Assembly (NCBI GenBank): GCA_022446945.1
Contig: JAKVBW010000005.1
Span: forward strand, 1-33,334
Source of the DNA: Phycisphaerales bacterium
Lineage (GTDB): Bacteria > Planctomycetota > Phycisphaerae > Phycisphaerales > SM1A02
DNA length: 33,334 nt
Reading direction: 5' to 3'
The first letter of the stretch is position 1; each line of letters starts with the position of its first letter. Positions 7,898 through 16,685 of the stretch are shown here, in pieces. Under the pieces are notes generated by a model. It was given only the letters and a program-made list of their open reading frames with translations. It ran no database searches and was not told the DNA's origin. Made by a program: the position numbers and the translations under genes.

Positions 7898-8487
7898 ACG
7901 CAGAACTCATGCCTGAACAGCCCGCCCAGAATCCCGACACGAACGGTCTGGGATTGGCGAGTTTCATCATCTCACTCGTGGGCATTTTCAGTGTCGGCAT
8001 CTTGTCGATCATCGGAGTGGTGATGGGCGCGATCGCCATGAGACGCGAGCCCAAAGGATTTGCAATTGCGGGCTTCGTGATCGGATTGGTCGGCTTACTC
8101 TGGGGATGCATTTTGGGGGCGTTTCTGCTCCTCGTGATGATTCCTGCTGGAATCGGATTGGGCGCCGGCATCATGGCGATGGTCTACTCGCAGATCGGTG
8201 ATGGCATTGAAGCCATGAACAAAGCCTCGAAAGTCATCACCAAGTGGCAAACCACACATAATGGATCGCTGCCGAGTTCAATAGATGGAACTGCCGCCCT
8301 GAAAGCTGCCGGCATTGAAGGTGTCTATGAACTCATCGACGGTGATGAATATGAACTGACGCTGACGATCGATGAGAATGGATCGCCATGGACCTTCTAC
8401 GGCGAGTATGACGAAGATGGTGATCGCGAAAAGTTCAGATGGAAGTCCGACGACGGCTCATCTCATGGAACTTGGAACTGGGACTAA
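7894..8487 (+). CDS. DUF4190-like membrane protein with C-terminal extracytoplasmic domain
   Basis: 197 residues. The N-terminus has a short polar lead then two hydrophobic blocks (about residues 20-48 and 57-95) rich in Gly, Ile and Val (FIISLVGIFSVGILSIIGVV, FAIAGFVIGLVG), the pattern of DUF4190 proteins. The last block, together with NKASKVITKWQTTHNGSLPS, resembles the helix-plus-head layout of pseudopilin-like proteins. The C-terminal 90 residues are acidic and hydrophilic (GDEYELTLTIDENGSPWTF) and probably lie outside the cytoplasm. The start ATG overlaps the STAS gene stop (ATGA), so the two are translationally linked. The function is unknown; a sensing or anchoring role in the cassette is a guess. 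The stop overlaps the convergent decarboxylase by 4 bp. Confidence 0.75.
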   Translation: MNAELMPEQPAQNPDTNGLGLASFIISLVGIFSVGILSIIGVVMGAIAMRREPKGFAIAGFVIGLVGLLWGCILGAFLLLVMIPAGIGLGAGIMAMVYSQIGDGIEAMNKASKVITKWQTTHNGSLPSSIDGTAALKAAGIEGVYELIDGDEYELTLTIDENGSPWTFYGEYDEDGDREKFRWKSDDGSSHGTWNWD

Positions 8488-9902
8488 GTTCGGATCGCGG
8501 CAATGAACGCATCAACCGTCTCCTGATCGACAGCAAGGGTGCCGACAGCAACGCGCATCACGAGACGTCCATCCAATCTGCAGTGTGTCACAGCAAAGCG
8601 ATCTGATTGATTGATGCGGTCGATCAGATCCTGTGTCGCGTCATCCCCCTCGGTATGCCGAATGCACAACAATGACAGTGTTCGAGGCGCTGCCAGAAGA
8701 AGTTCTGATATGCCTTCCACTGCGTTTTCGATCTGCTGAGCGAACCCCACATGCGCCCGAACCATGTCCGCAAGTACATCGACCCCCGTACAACGAAGCA
8801 GAACCCACAACTTGAGTGCTCGGAATCGACGTCCAAGCTGTACGTGCCAATCTCGGTAGTCGATCACGTCACCTGAACGACTTGCGGAGTTAGAGAGATA
8901 CTCTGGGTCGATCGACATGGAAGCAATCAGATGACTTCGATCAGCAAGCCACAGACAAGAGCAATCAAACGCTGCGCCCATCCATTTGTGGGGATTGAAA
9001 CTCCAAGAGTCTGCGCGATCTGAGCCCGCGGTCAACGCTGTCCGGAACTCCGGAACGAGCGCAGCTGTCCCTGCCCATGCAGCATCGACATGCAACCAGC
9101 AATTGTGGTCGCCACAAATATCGGCTATTCGACCAACAGGATCGATTGCTCCGCACCCCGTCGTCCCAACTGTCGCGCAGCAGAAGCAAGGGCGGTTACC
9201 GGCTTGTGCATCCTGTTCCATCGTCCTTGCCAGCGCTTCCGTATCAAGTTGATAAGCCTCGTCCGTCGGAATCAGGCGTAGGTTGTCGCGACCGATTCCA
9301 CAGATACCTGCAGCCTTGAGAACGGATGAATGTGACTGCTCGCTGGCATATGCAATCAGCCCACCACAAGCGTCGCCCCCCTTGGATGTCGCCAAACCTG
9401 CAGTTGTTCGATCTCTCGCCGCCACCATGCAGGCAAGCACGCCGCTGCTTGCTGTGTCCTGAATGACACCGCCACCAGAACCTCCCTCGCGAAAGTTCTC
9501 TGGTAAACCCAAGGCAATACGCAGCCACTCGAGCATCCTTGTTTCAAGTTCCGTGCATGCTGGACTGGATGCCCACAACATGCCCTGCTGTGCTGTTGCA
9601 CTTGCTAGCAGATCGCCCAAAATGGCATCCGGATGTGCATTCGAGGGGAACCATGCGAACCAACCGGGCGCGTTCCATCGAACAAGCCCCGGTTCGATGA
9701 TCGATTGGAGATCTTCAAGAACTGTAGAAAGTGGTTCTGGCGAAGAAGGGGGTTGTTCAGGAAGTTTCGCCAGGATCTCGCCGGGTGCGCAAGGTGACCA
9801 TGGCTGACGATCATCCTGAAGTTGCTCGATAAGCCATGGCGTCACTTGCGCCAAGTGTGCCGCGAATTCCTCTGGAGACCGTTGCCAGGCATGACGACTC
9901 AT
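8484..9902 (-). CDS. Pyridoxal-phosphate-dependent decarboxylase, aromatic-L-amino-acid decarboxylase family
   Basis: A 472-residue group II decarboxylase. Family landmarks appear in order: an N-terminal WNAPGWFAWFPSNAHP (the usual HPxFFAYFP region), SSPACTELE, GGVIQDTASSG, HSSVLKAAG (His191, likely stacking on PLP), HVDAAWAGTA (Asp273, binds the pyridine nitrogen) and SFNPHKWMG with Lys306 as the PLP-linked lysine. The length agrees with aromatic amino acid decarboxylases, and substrates such as tyrosine, tryptophan or phenylalanine are possible but cannot be chosen from sequence. The gene overlaps the upstream oligopeptidase by ATGA, so peptide breakdown and amino acid decarboxylation may be co-expressed in one unit with ispE. 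Confidence 0.88.
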   Translation of the reverse strand: MSRHAWQRSPEEFAAHLAQVTPWLIEQLQDDRQPWSPCAPGEILAKLPEQPPSSPEPLSTVLEDLQSIIEPGLVRWNAPGWFAWFPSNAHPDAILGDLLASATAQQGMLWASSPACTELETRMLEWLRIALGLPENFREGGSGGGVIQDTASSGVLACMVAARDRTTAGLATSKGGDACGGLIAYASEQSHSSVLKAAGICGIGRDNLRLIPTDEAYQLDTEALARTMEQDAQAGNRPCFCCATVGTTGCGAIDPVGRIADICGDHNCWLHVDAAWAGTAALVPEFRTALTAGSDRADSWSFNPHKWMGAAFDCSCLWLADRSHLIASMSIDPEYLSNSASRSGDVIDYRDWHVQLGRRFRALKLWVLLRCTGVDVLADMVRAHVGFAQQIENAVEGISELLLAAPRTLSLLCIRHTEGDDATQDLIDRINQSDRFAVTHCRLDGRLVMRVAVGTLAVDQETVDAFIAAIRT

Positions 9903-11617
9903 GCTGGAAGCGAAGCCAATTCCGTCTCAACCTCGCCGAGCAGTCTCTCAATGATGGCCGGGCTGAAATCGAAGACTAGGCCTGCAGATTCAAACAGCTC
10001 CGGCAGTGGTCTGGATCCGCCGAGTTGCAGAGCCGATCGATACAACTCGATGGCACGTTTTGGATCCTCTCGATAGATCATCCACATCTGCAATGCGCCC
10101 AATTGAGCAATTCCATACTCGATGTAATAGAAGGGAACTTCGAACAGATGCAATTGACGATGCCACAACTTCGTCCTCGGCGACTCTAGACCCTCCCAAC
10201 TCACATCGGGACCGAACTTTGCATGCAACTCGAGCCAGTAGATATCACGCTGATCCTGCGTGTGGTGTGGATGCGTATAAATCCAATGCTGAAAGGCATC
10301 GATCGTCGCCACCCAACAAAGTGTCCCAACGACTCCTTCCAAGTGTTTGCGGCGAGCGCGTCCGGCTTCTTCTTCTGACAGGAACTCGTCGAGGAAGGGA
10401 TGGGCTATCAATTCCATGCTCATTGAGGCGACTTCCGCAAACTCGATTGGCGGATGGCGATAGGCGACCAATGGTTCGTCACGAGACAGCATGGAGTGGA
10501 ACGCATGACCTGCTTCATGGACCATGGTGTCGACGTCACGCATCAAGCCCGCTGCGTTCATGAAGATGAAAGGCAATCTGCGACGTTCTCGATCGTATTG
10601 ATATCCACCGGGCGCCTTACCTTTGCGTGATTCAAGATCGAGCGCATCGCCTTCGCGCATCGTGTCAAACAACTCTCCCAGTGACGTATCCATCCGATGG
10701 AAGATGCCGCTGGCACCATCGATCAGTTCCTGACCGCCATTGAAAGGTCGTAGAGGGGGACGACCGCAAGGATCGACTTCAAGATCCCATGGCCGCAACA
10801 CGTCCAATCCCATTGCCTCCCTCCGATGCGCATTCATTGAATGCATGAGAGGAACTGCGTGTTCGTGTACGCCGCGATGGAATGATTCGCAAGTCGCAGG
10901 AGAGTAATCAAATCGATGTTTGGCAAGGAATGCCCATGCGCGATAGTCGTCGAGATCAGCGTTGTCAGCGATCGTGTTCCGAAGCTTTACCATCTTGTCG
11001 AAGATTGCATCGAGTTTTTCCGCATCCTGCAGCCTCCTGTCAGCGACTGCATGGAACGCCTGCTCCCGTACATCCCTGTCATTCTCCTGCATGTACGGAC
11101 CCATTTGAGGCATGGTCTTTTCTTCACCGTCGAACTCGACAGTCATTGCGCCGCAAGTTTCGCTGTATTCCTGGCCGAGTTTGGTTTCCTCAACTTCAAG
11201 CTCGATGTTCTCTTCTCTGAACAACTTGACATCTGCATCGAGTCCACGGAGCAGAACGCCATATCGAGCCTGATCAAGTTCATCGGCAAACGGACAATGA
11301 ACGATCAATCTGTCCAATTTGAAGGACACATCCTTGATCTTCGGATCCATCTCTTCAACGAATCGCAGATACGCCGATTTGATCGATTCATCATCGGTGT
11401 GTCGCGTCATCTCGATATACAAAGTCGCTCTGGCCTCGCCGACCGAAGCATCAAGTTCACTTCGGTCAAGCAGAAGGCTTTCCAGACATCCCTTGCATTT
11501 GATGGTTCTGTCTAGCAAGGACTGGTAGAGCGGACCGATCTGGGACCAGTCGGTTCCATCAATGTCCGCTGGGACGAATTCGGTTGAAGTGGGATAGGCG
11601 GTGAGCAAAGCAGGCAT
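9899..11617 (-). CDS. M3-family oligoendopeptidase (PepF-like)
   Basis: A zinc metallopeptidase of 572 residues that should cut short peptides in the cytoplasm. The active site MVHEAGHAFH gives His367, Glu368 and His371, and the third zinc ligand is probably Glu395 in EFAEVASMSMEL. This HExxH plus downstream EVAS layout is typical of M3B oligoendopeptidases. Upstream is a long helical N-terminal region, and KAPGGYQYDRERRRLPFIFMN corresponds to the usual KxxGAY...PFI segment. No signal peptide is seen. The start has a GGAG ribosome binding site about 8 nt upstream. The gene lies 13 bp downstream of ispE and overlaps the decarboxylase gene by ATGA. Confidence 0.88.
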   Translation of the reverse strand: MPALLTAYPTSTEFVPADIDGTDWSQIGPLYQSLLDRTIKCKGCLESLLLDRSELDASVGEARATLYIEMTRHTDDESIKSAYLRFVEEMDPKIKDVSFKLDRLIVHCPFADELDQARYGVLLRGLDADVKLFREENIELEVEETKLGQEYSETCGAMTVEFDGEEKTMPQMGPYMQENDRDVREQAFHAVADRRLQDAEKLDAIFDKMVKLRNTIADNADLDDYRAWAFLAKHRFDYSPATCESFHRGVHEHAVPLMHSMNAHRREAMGLDVLRPWDLEVDPCGRPPLRPFNGGQELIDGASGIFHRMDTSLGELFDTMREGDALDLESRKGKAPGGYQYDRERRRLPFIFMNAAGLMRDVDTMVHEAGHAFHSMLSRDEPLVAYRHPPIEFAEVASMSMELIAHPFLDEFLSEEEAGRARRKHLEGVVGTLCWVATIDAFQHWIYTHPHHTQDQRDIYWLELHAKFGPDVSWEGLESPRTKLWHRQLHLFEVPFYYIEYGIAQLGALQMWMIYREDPKRAIELYRSALQLGGSRPLPELFESAGLVFDFSPAIIERLLGEVETELASLPA

Positions 11618-11630
11618 TCTGAACTCCAGA

Positions 11631-12527
11631 TCAGTTGTTGGTTTCTATGGTGTCGTATTCGATCATGATGGGTCTGACGGGGACCGTAGGAACGTTGTGA
11701 GCATCGGTGATTTCCAATGCGATCTCTCCAGCTTCTGCCGGCGTATCGCATGTGATAAACATGGTTGAGCCGCTTCCACTGAGATGAATCTCGCGACCGG
11801 TACTTGCGTGGATGCTGGAAGCAAGCGATCGGAGCTCGCCGGCCTCTTGAAAAGCTGATTCTGTCAGATCATTGAACAGAGCGCCGCCCTGCACAGCGAT
11901 GGCCACTTCTTCGGCACGCAACTGCGCGCCTCCAAGTTCATCGAATCTTCGATAGATGGAACCCGTTGGACATGCAGACTCCGGCAAGATCAATACTGCA
12001 GGACTGCCCGCCGCCTCAATCGGTTCAATGCGCTCGCCGAATCCGCTGACTAGCGCACTGCCTCCTCTTACTAAAAACGGCACATCGGATCCGATTGACC
12101 GTGCAATGAGCTGAAGCGACGCATCGTCGAGTTCGAGTTCGAAGAGTCGGTTGCAGGCACGCAGCATCGCTGCTGCATCCGAAGAGCCGCCTCCGAGACC
12201 GGAACCGGTCGGAATTCTTTTCAGTGTGCGAAGTTGCACGGGAAGTTGCCTGCCGACATAACGTTCAATTGCAAGATGCGCTCGAACAGCAAGATCATCC
12301 GTGATGCGCCAGTCGATTTCCGTCGTCCGAATCGCATCTGCATGCCATTCAATGGCGTATCGCGATATCGAATCTTCTGCCAATCGTGTGACCTGCAGTT
12401 CATCGTAAAAATCGACTGTCAACATCCATGAACTGATTGGATGCAAACCACACGCATCATCGATGACGCCAACAGACAGCGCCATGTTTAGCTTCGCGGG
12501 TGCCAGTTCGCGGGTATGACTGCTCAT
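11631..12527 (-). CDS. ispE: 4-diphosphocytidyl-2-C-methyl-D-erythritol kinase
   Basis: A GHMP-fold kinase of the MEP pathway for isoprenoid precursors. It phosphorylates the 2-hydroxyl of CDP-methylerythritol. The ATG at 12527 gives MSSHTRELAPAKLNMALSVG, placing PAKLN (Lys12) where the family has it near the N-terminus; the longer track ORF adds 23 spurious residues. The ATP-binding glycine loop PTGSGLGGGSSDAA spans residues 106-119 and includes the likely catalytic Asp117. A C-terminal LSGSGSTMFI motif completes the set. The 298 residues match the normal length. It heads a leftward unit with the M3 peptidase and PLP decarboxylase, whose products are functionally unrelated. It is divergent from the ybjQ-like gene across 44 bp. 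Confidence 0.92.
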   Translation of the reverse strand: MSSHTRELAPAKLNMALSVGVIDDACGLHPISSWMLTVDFYDELQVTRLAEDSISRYAIEWHADAIRTTEIDWRITDDLAVRAHLAIERYVGRQLPVQLRTLKRIPTGSGLGGGSSDAAAMLRACNRLFELELDDASLQLIARSIGSDVPFLVRGGSALVSGFGERIEPIEAAGSPAVLILPESACPTGSIYRRFDELGGAQLRAEEVAIAVQGGALFNDLTESAFQEAGELRSLASSIHASTGREIHLSGSGSTMFITCDTPAEAGEIALEITDAHNVPTVPVRPIMIEYDTIETNN

Positions 12528-12571
12528 GAACTTGTAGGATACGGTGATCACGTACAGAGGAGAACCGCCTG

Positions 12572-12898
12572 ATGAGCATGCCATGCACAACGACATTCGA
12601 GTTTCAGGGACACACCATTGTGGAGTACAAGGGCCTGGTCCGGGGCATCGTTGTCAGGGCGCCCACGATCAGTCAGGGCATAGTCGGTGGGCTGAAGAAA
12701 ATCGTCGGTGGCCGCATCGGTGCTTATCGCGAAATGTGCGAGCAGGCTCGGGGCGAGGCGCTGGAGCACCTCCTCGAGCATGCTGAACAAATGGGCGCCA
12801 ATGGTGTTGTGGGACTCCGATACGAATCTTCTGAAGTTGATGATTCTGCAACCGAAGTCCTCTGCTATGGAACCGCAGTCGTTATCAATAAGAGCTGA
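12572..12898 (+). CDS. YbjQ/DUF74-family protein (heavy-metal-binding-domain-like)
   Basis: A 108-residue protein with the YbjQ/UPF0145 pattern: TIVEYKGLVRGIVVRAP in the first strands, then REMCEQARGEALEHLLEHAEQMGANGVVGLRYES, where the GANAVVGxRYD-like turn is the family hallmark. The family forms small pentamers and is often annotated as heavy-metal binding, but its true role is not settled. An AGAGGAG ribosome binding site lies about 9 nt before the ATG. Met3 is a possible alternative start. The stop is directly adjacent to the stop of the convergent NIF3 gene, with no spacer. Confidence 0.85.
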   Translation: MSMPCTTTFEFQGHTIVEYKGLVRGIVVRAPTISQGIVGGLKKIVGGRIGAYREMCEQARGEALEHLLEHAEQMGANGVVGLRYESSEVDDSATEVLCYGTAVVINKS

Positions 12899-14020
12899 TC
12901 AGACGGCTGACCACGGTGAAGCATCGTGCTGAGAACATCGCACGTCTACATCCGGGAGTGCATGACTGATGGCGGACGCAAGTTGGCCCAAGCCGCCTTG
13001 CTCGGTGTGAGCATGCCCCGCTAGAAGCACTGTCAAGCCGCGCTCACGGGCCGCGAGGAGATCATGATGTCTCATCTCGCCAGTCACAAAGATGGACGCG
13101 CCCGCTGACTCTGCAGCTGACAACATGGAGCCCCCTGCGCCTGGACAACAACCGGCAATGTGGTGGTTGTCTGAAGACCCCAAACCAATGGATGCTCTCA
13201 GTGAAGAGACCCCGAGATGTGTCTTCAGTCGCTCAATCATGCCGGCCAGTGATTGGGGACTCTCAAACTCAACAATGCGTCCTGCGCCGTGGCTGTTGGT
13301 TGGCACTGTCTTTAACTCGAAGATCTGAACGGGCGGCTCTTCATACGGGTGTGCTGCTCGGAGCGCAGAGACCGCAGCGGGCAGATCTGCATCGCCACAC
13401 ACCATCTGTAATCGGTGTTCCTCGACCTGTTCCAATTGGCCGACCGAGCCAATCGTGGGATCTGCGCCTTCCATGGGCCGAAACGACCCGAGCGTATCGA
13501 TTCGCGTCGAACAACAGGCGTATCTGCCAACCCGACCAGCCCCCGCAGCCGCCATGGCGTCACGAACTGCCTCAGTGGCATCACGAGGCACAAATGTCAC
13601 GATCGACATCATGGGCGATCCCCCGGATTCAGGTGTGCTTTCAATTGGTCTGGTCTTTCCATCGCCGATCCCCTTGGCTAGCCAGTCAGCCAAACCATTT
13701 TCAGCAGCATCCCAGGCCGTGTGTGGGCTGTAGACCGCCATTCTCGCTTCCATCAATGCGAGCAACGCCCGGCCTTGGGAGTCATCAGTTGTGATGCGGT
13801 TCGGTCGATTGAAAAGAACGGGGTGATAACTGACGATGGCATCCGCTTCGGCTGCGATCGCTTCGTCAACAGTATGCATCACAACATCTAGACAGACGAA
13901 TATCCGTTTGAGCGGTCGTCGAGCATCGCCAAGTAACAATCCAACGTTGTCCCACTCTGCGGCAAGCCTGGTTGGGGCGATTCGCTCCATCACAGACACA
14001 AGATCAGCAATGTTGTTCAT
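12899..14020 (-). CDS. NIF3/YqfO-family metal-binding protein (GTP cyclohydrolase 1 type 2 homologue)
   Basis: 373 residues, the size of NIF3 proteins with a central PII-like insert (about residues 135-240, MMSIVTFVPRDATEAVRDAM to HPYEEPPVQIFEL). The dimetal site is visible as His66 (SYHPVLF), Asp104 (SPHTAWDAAENGL), and His336 and Glu340 (AGHAHTEQ). The first motif is SYHP rather than the HHP frequent in bacteria, and SPHTAWDA resembles eukaryotic NIF3L1. The family is linked to various functions and none is firmly established; the GTP cyclohydrolase name derives from limited evidence. There is no membrane segment. It may share a transcript with panC, 37 bp upstream. Confidence 0.87.
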   Translation of the reverse strand: MNNIADLVSVMERIAPTRLAAEWDNVGLLLGDARRPLKRIFVCLDVVMHTVDEAIAAEADAIVSYHPVLFNRPNRITTDDSQGRALLALMEARMAVYSPHTAWDAAENGLADWLAKGIGDGKTRPIESTPESGGSPMMSIVTFVPRDATEAVRDAMAAAGAGRVGRYACCSTRIDTLGSFRPMEGADPTIGSVGQLEQVEEHRLQMVCGDADLPAAVSALRAAHPYEEPPVQIFELKTVPTNSHGAGRIVEFESPQSLAGMIERLKTHLGVSSLRASIGLGSSDNHHIAGCCPGAGGSMLSAAESAGASIFVTGEMRHHDLLAARERGLTVLLAGHAHTEQGGLGQLASAISHALPDVDVRCSQHDASPWSAV

Positions 14021-14057
14021 GTGGGGAAGATACCCAAGCGAACATCAATCTGAATTG

Positions 14058-14852
14058 TCAGACCACGGCATTGTCAATGAGCCTTGTTCCATCCAATGTG
14101 GCTGCAATCAACGCTCGTTGTGGACGATGCTCATCCGCATCCAGCAGTGTTTCTGCATCGCGAACCACGGCATAGTCCACATCTAGATTTGCGGAAACAA
14201 GCAATTGCCGCATCGCCTTTTCACCCTGATCCGCCAAGGACAATGCCTGAGAAATGGCCAGTGCTCGGTCTCGCTGATCGTCAGCGATATACACATTTCG
14301 ACTGCTCATGGCCAAGCCATCCGGCTCGCGGATCGTCTGCCCTGCAGTCACACTCAAATGCGGCCATCTCTCCGCATGGCTGTTGGCGAGTGCGCGAATC
14401 ACCTGCAATTGCTGCCAATCCTTCTCGCCGAAGAAACACTCTCCAGGTTGAAGAAGATCAAACAACCTCGCAACCACCGTGCAAACGCCTGCAAAGAAGT
14501 GTGGTCGGTACGCGTCCTCCAGCAATGGGCCATTCGCGACTGCGGGCAGGGGTGGATCCCAGACATCGCCGTTATCGGGATAGATGTCATCCACAGCAGG
14601 TGTGAAGACCGCCGCTGCGCCTTCAGCACGTGCAATGTCGAGATCACGGTCAAGATTTCGGGGATAGGTCGCGTAGTCCTCACCGGGCGCAAATTGCTTT
14701 GGGTTTACAAAGATGGTCACGACAGCAGGACGTTCCGTTGCAACAGCCTGTCGAATCAGTGACCGATGTCCATCATGAAGCGCGCCCATTGTCGGGACGC
14801 AAGACCAGCCGTAATACGGTTCCAGTGAATCAATGTCCGTCAGGATCTGCAT
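14058..14852 (-). CDS. panC: Pantothenate synthetase
   Basis: Condenses pantoate and beta-alanine with ATP to give pantothenate, the vitamin B5 precursor of coenzyme A. The start at 14852 gives MQILTDIDSLEPYYGWSCVPTMGALHDGH, with the nucleotidyl-transfer motif PTMGALHDGH at residues 20-29. The longer ORF to 15098 adds about 80 low-complexity, Ser/Thr-rich residues unlike the family. Further signatures are TIFVNPKQFAPGEDYATYPR, GPLLEDAYRPHFFAGVCTVV, FGEKDWQQLQVI and GLAMSSRNVYI, all PanC hallmarks. The length of 264 aa is slightly short but complete. No obvious ribosome binding site was seen. An alternative ATG at 14969 has GGAGGA upstream, but spaced too closely. Confidence 0.92.
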   Translation of the reverse strand: MQILTDIDSLEPYYGWSCVPTMGALHDGHRSLIRQAVATERPAVVTIFVNPKQFAPGEDYATYPRNLDRDLDIARAEGAAAVFTPAVDDIYPDNGDVWDPPLPAVANGPLLEDAYRPHFFAGVCTVVARLFDLLQPGECFFGEKDWQQLQVIRALANSHAERWPHLSVTAGQTIREPDGLAMSSRNVYIADDQRDRALAISQALSLADQGEKAMRQLLVSANLDVDYAVVRDAETLLDADEHRPQRALIAATLDGTRLIDNAVV

Positions 14853-15234
14853 GTGATGAATTCCATTGGACGATGAACTCCGCAATGGTGCGTCATCGAC
14901 CTCTGAGCCGGATACCGTAGACGTTGTCGAAAGAGTACGCTCATCAGTGCGCGTCGTGAATCCAGTCATGTCCTCCGCGAAAGAGGCTTGAATGATGCAG
15001 CCATCAGACAGACCGTTGGGCTCAGCTTTGGCCGGCAGAAGACTGCCGAGATGGTTGCGTCCGCCATCCAGTGATTTGACGAGTTGAACTGACCGCAAAA
15101 ACCACCCAAGAATTGTCTAGATACGTGTTGGCAACATGGGGATAACCAGCCACTGCTGCTTTGGCCAAGGGCGCAAGCCGCCTCCTGACAGCAGGTTGCA
15201 AGTTTTTGTCGGATTTAAAATCGATTGGGGCGAG
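14853..15234. other. 382-bp non-coding spacer upstream of panC
   Basis: This lies between the panC start and the stop of the small lipoprotein gene, both on the minus strand. Minus-strand frames stay open over parts of it (the over-long panC ORF, and 15117..15392), but the translations look like shadows. It should contain the terminator of the sucD unit and the panC promoter. No convincing hairpin with a U-tract and no clear -35/-10 pair were found. Confidence 0.4.
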
Positions 15235-15618
15235 TTACGGCGCGATCTGCCCGCAGCCAGTGGCCGCAGGTCGATACCGCCGATCTGCCGCAGCCGGCTC
15301 GTCGATACGGATCTGGGCCTGCACACACTCGATGTTGCTTGTTGCTGGCAGTTCCCAAGTTGCTTCAATCGGCGTCTGCTCCAGCGGGCCATCCAAAGGT
15401 CCCTTTGCAGTCAACCAAAGCGTTGCAGTCGGACCGTCAATGGTTGCGTGATCCACCGAAAGCGTCCAACCAGAGCGCGGCGCCCAGTAGCGCACAACAG
15501 CATGCGACTCGAACGTCCCAGCAGCCACCAGACCTCCATCCCATCCTTTGACAGAGGACACTTTCCCGCAGCCGATGATGATCAACAGAGCGATCAGTAT
15601 GAATCCCAATGCTTTCAT
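15235..15618 (-). CDS. Small predicted lipoprotein, function unknown
   Basis: 127 residues. The N-terminus [19 protein letters not shown] is a classic lipoprotein signal peptide: one early Lys, a hydrophobic core and an I-I-G-C lipobox with Cys17 as the lipidated residue. The mature part is mostly beta-like and slightly acidic ([24 protein letters not shown]), ending in a short Arg/Ala-rich tail. No domain is recognised. The ATG overlaps the sucD stop by 4 bp (ATGA), so it is the downstream gene of a two-gene unit with sucD, a combination with no evident functional logic. It is probably attached to the periplasmic face of a membrane. Confidence 0.8.
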   Translation of the reverse strand: MKALGFILIALLIIIGCGKVSSVKGWDGGLVAAGTFESHAVVRYWAPRSGWTLSVDHATIDGPTATLWLTAKGPLDGPLEQTPIEATWELPATSNIECVQAQIRIDEPAAADRRYRPAATGCGQIAP

Positions 15619-16577
15619 TGCGTCACACCTGCGGGTTCAAGGCCCAACGCGCGGCACATGGATACACCGAGTTCTGCGGGAGATTCGCAGACGTCCACAC
15701 CGCATCCGCGGAGTGCTTCCATCTTGGCTTCCGCTGTGTCATCCGCGCCGCCAATGATCGCACCTGCATGGCCCATACGTTTTCCAGGCGGCGCTGTGCG
15801 TCCCGCAATAAATGCAGTCACCGGTTTGACCGCATGAGACTGTATCCAATGTCCGGCCTCAGCCTCATCAGTGCCGCCGATCTCGCCGATCATCACGATG
15901 CCATCAGTCTCCGGATCTTCATTGAACATCTCGAGCAATTCAATGAAACCAAGACCTCGTACCGGATCGCCTCCGATACCTACACATGTACTCTGACCGA
16001 TGCCAAGAACGGAAGTCTGCCAGACAGCTTCATACGTCAACGTTCCACTGCGACTGATGATCCCGACCGCCTTACCCGTGGATGCGTCCGCGCGCGCAGT
16101 ATGGATATACCCCGGCATGATGCCAATTTTGCATCCGCCCTCAAACACCGCTGCGGAACCTTCCCCGGAAACGCGGCGACCGGGTGTGATGATGCCGGGA
16201 CAATTGGGGCCGATGAGGACAGTCTGTGGGTATTCCTCCAGTCGCTTCCGGACGCGGATCATGTCCTGAACGGGAACGCCCTCCGTGATACAGCAGATGA
16301 CGGGAACACCCGCCTCGGCTGCTTCCAAGATGGAGTCTGCTGCAAACGGAGGTGGAACAAAGATCATTGTGGCATTCGCGCCCGTTTCCATGACCGCAGA
16401 CCGAACAGTGTCAAAAATGGGGAGGCCGTTACCGTCAGATTGGCCGCCCTTGCCCGGCGTGACACCGCCGACAACCTGTGTGCCGTATTCAAGACAGCCC
16501 TTGGTGTGAAACGAGCCCGATGAGCCTGTGATGCCCTGGCAAATGACTCGGGTGGTTCCATCAATCAGAATGGCCAT
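15615..16577 (-). CDS. sucD: Succinate-CoA ligase alpha subunit
   Basis: TCA-cycle enzyme subunit that binds CoA and carries the phosphorylated histidine. The first ATG ([18 protein letters not shown]) is chosen at 16577; the track's TTG three codons upstream has no room for its AGGGA site. CoA- and nucleotide-fold motifs are [38 protein letters not shown] and [13 protein letters not shown]. The catalytic histidine is about residue 270 in [12 protein letters not shown]. The 320 residues exceed the roughly 290 of typical SucD, mainly through small insertions around [13 protein letters not shown] and [12 protein letters not shown]. The usual partner sucC (beta subunit) is not adjacent: upstream is divergent purM, downstream a lipoprotein gene. 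Confidence 0.92.
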   Translation of the reverse strand: MAILIDGTTRVICQGITGSSGSFHTKGCLEYGTQVVGGVTPGKGGQSDGNGLPIFDTVRSAVMETGANATMIFVPPPFAADSILEAAEAGVPVICCITEGVPVQDMIRVRKRLEEYPQTVLIGPNCPGIITPGRRVSGEGSAAVFEGGCKIGIMPGYIHTARADASTGKAVGIISRSGTLTYEAVWQTSVLGIGQSTCVGIGGDPVRGLGFIELLEMFNEDPETDGIVMIGEIGGTDEAEAGHWIQSHAVKPVTAFIAGRTAPPGKRMGHAGAIIGGADDTAEAKMEALRGCGVDVCESPAELGVSMCRALGLEPAGVTQ

Positions 16578-16685
16578 GTTGCTCAATCCCTAATCTGCGA
16601 GGAGGGGGGTGAATCAGTGTGGAAGTCCTGCAGGGTAGCCCAAGCCGCGTCCCGATGACACTGCTCCGGCGCATACACTGTCCAG

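Noticed and set aside
14853-15098. N-terminal extension of panC to 15098 (82 extra residues)
   Set aside because: PanC begins just before PTMGALHDGH; the extension is Ser/Thr-rich and unlike any PanC N-terminus known to me.
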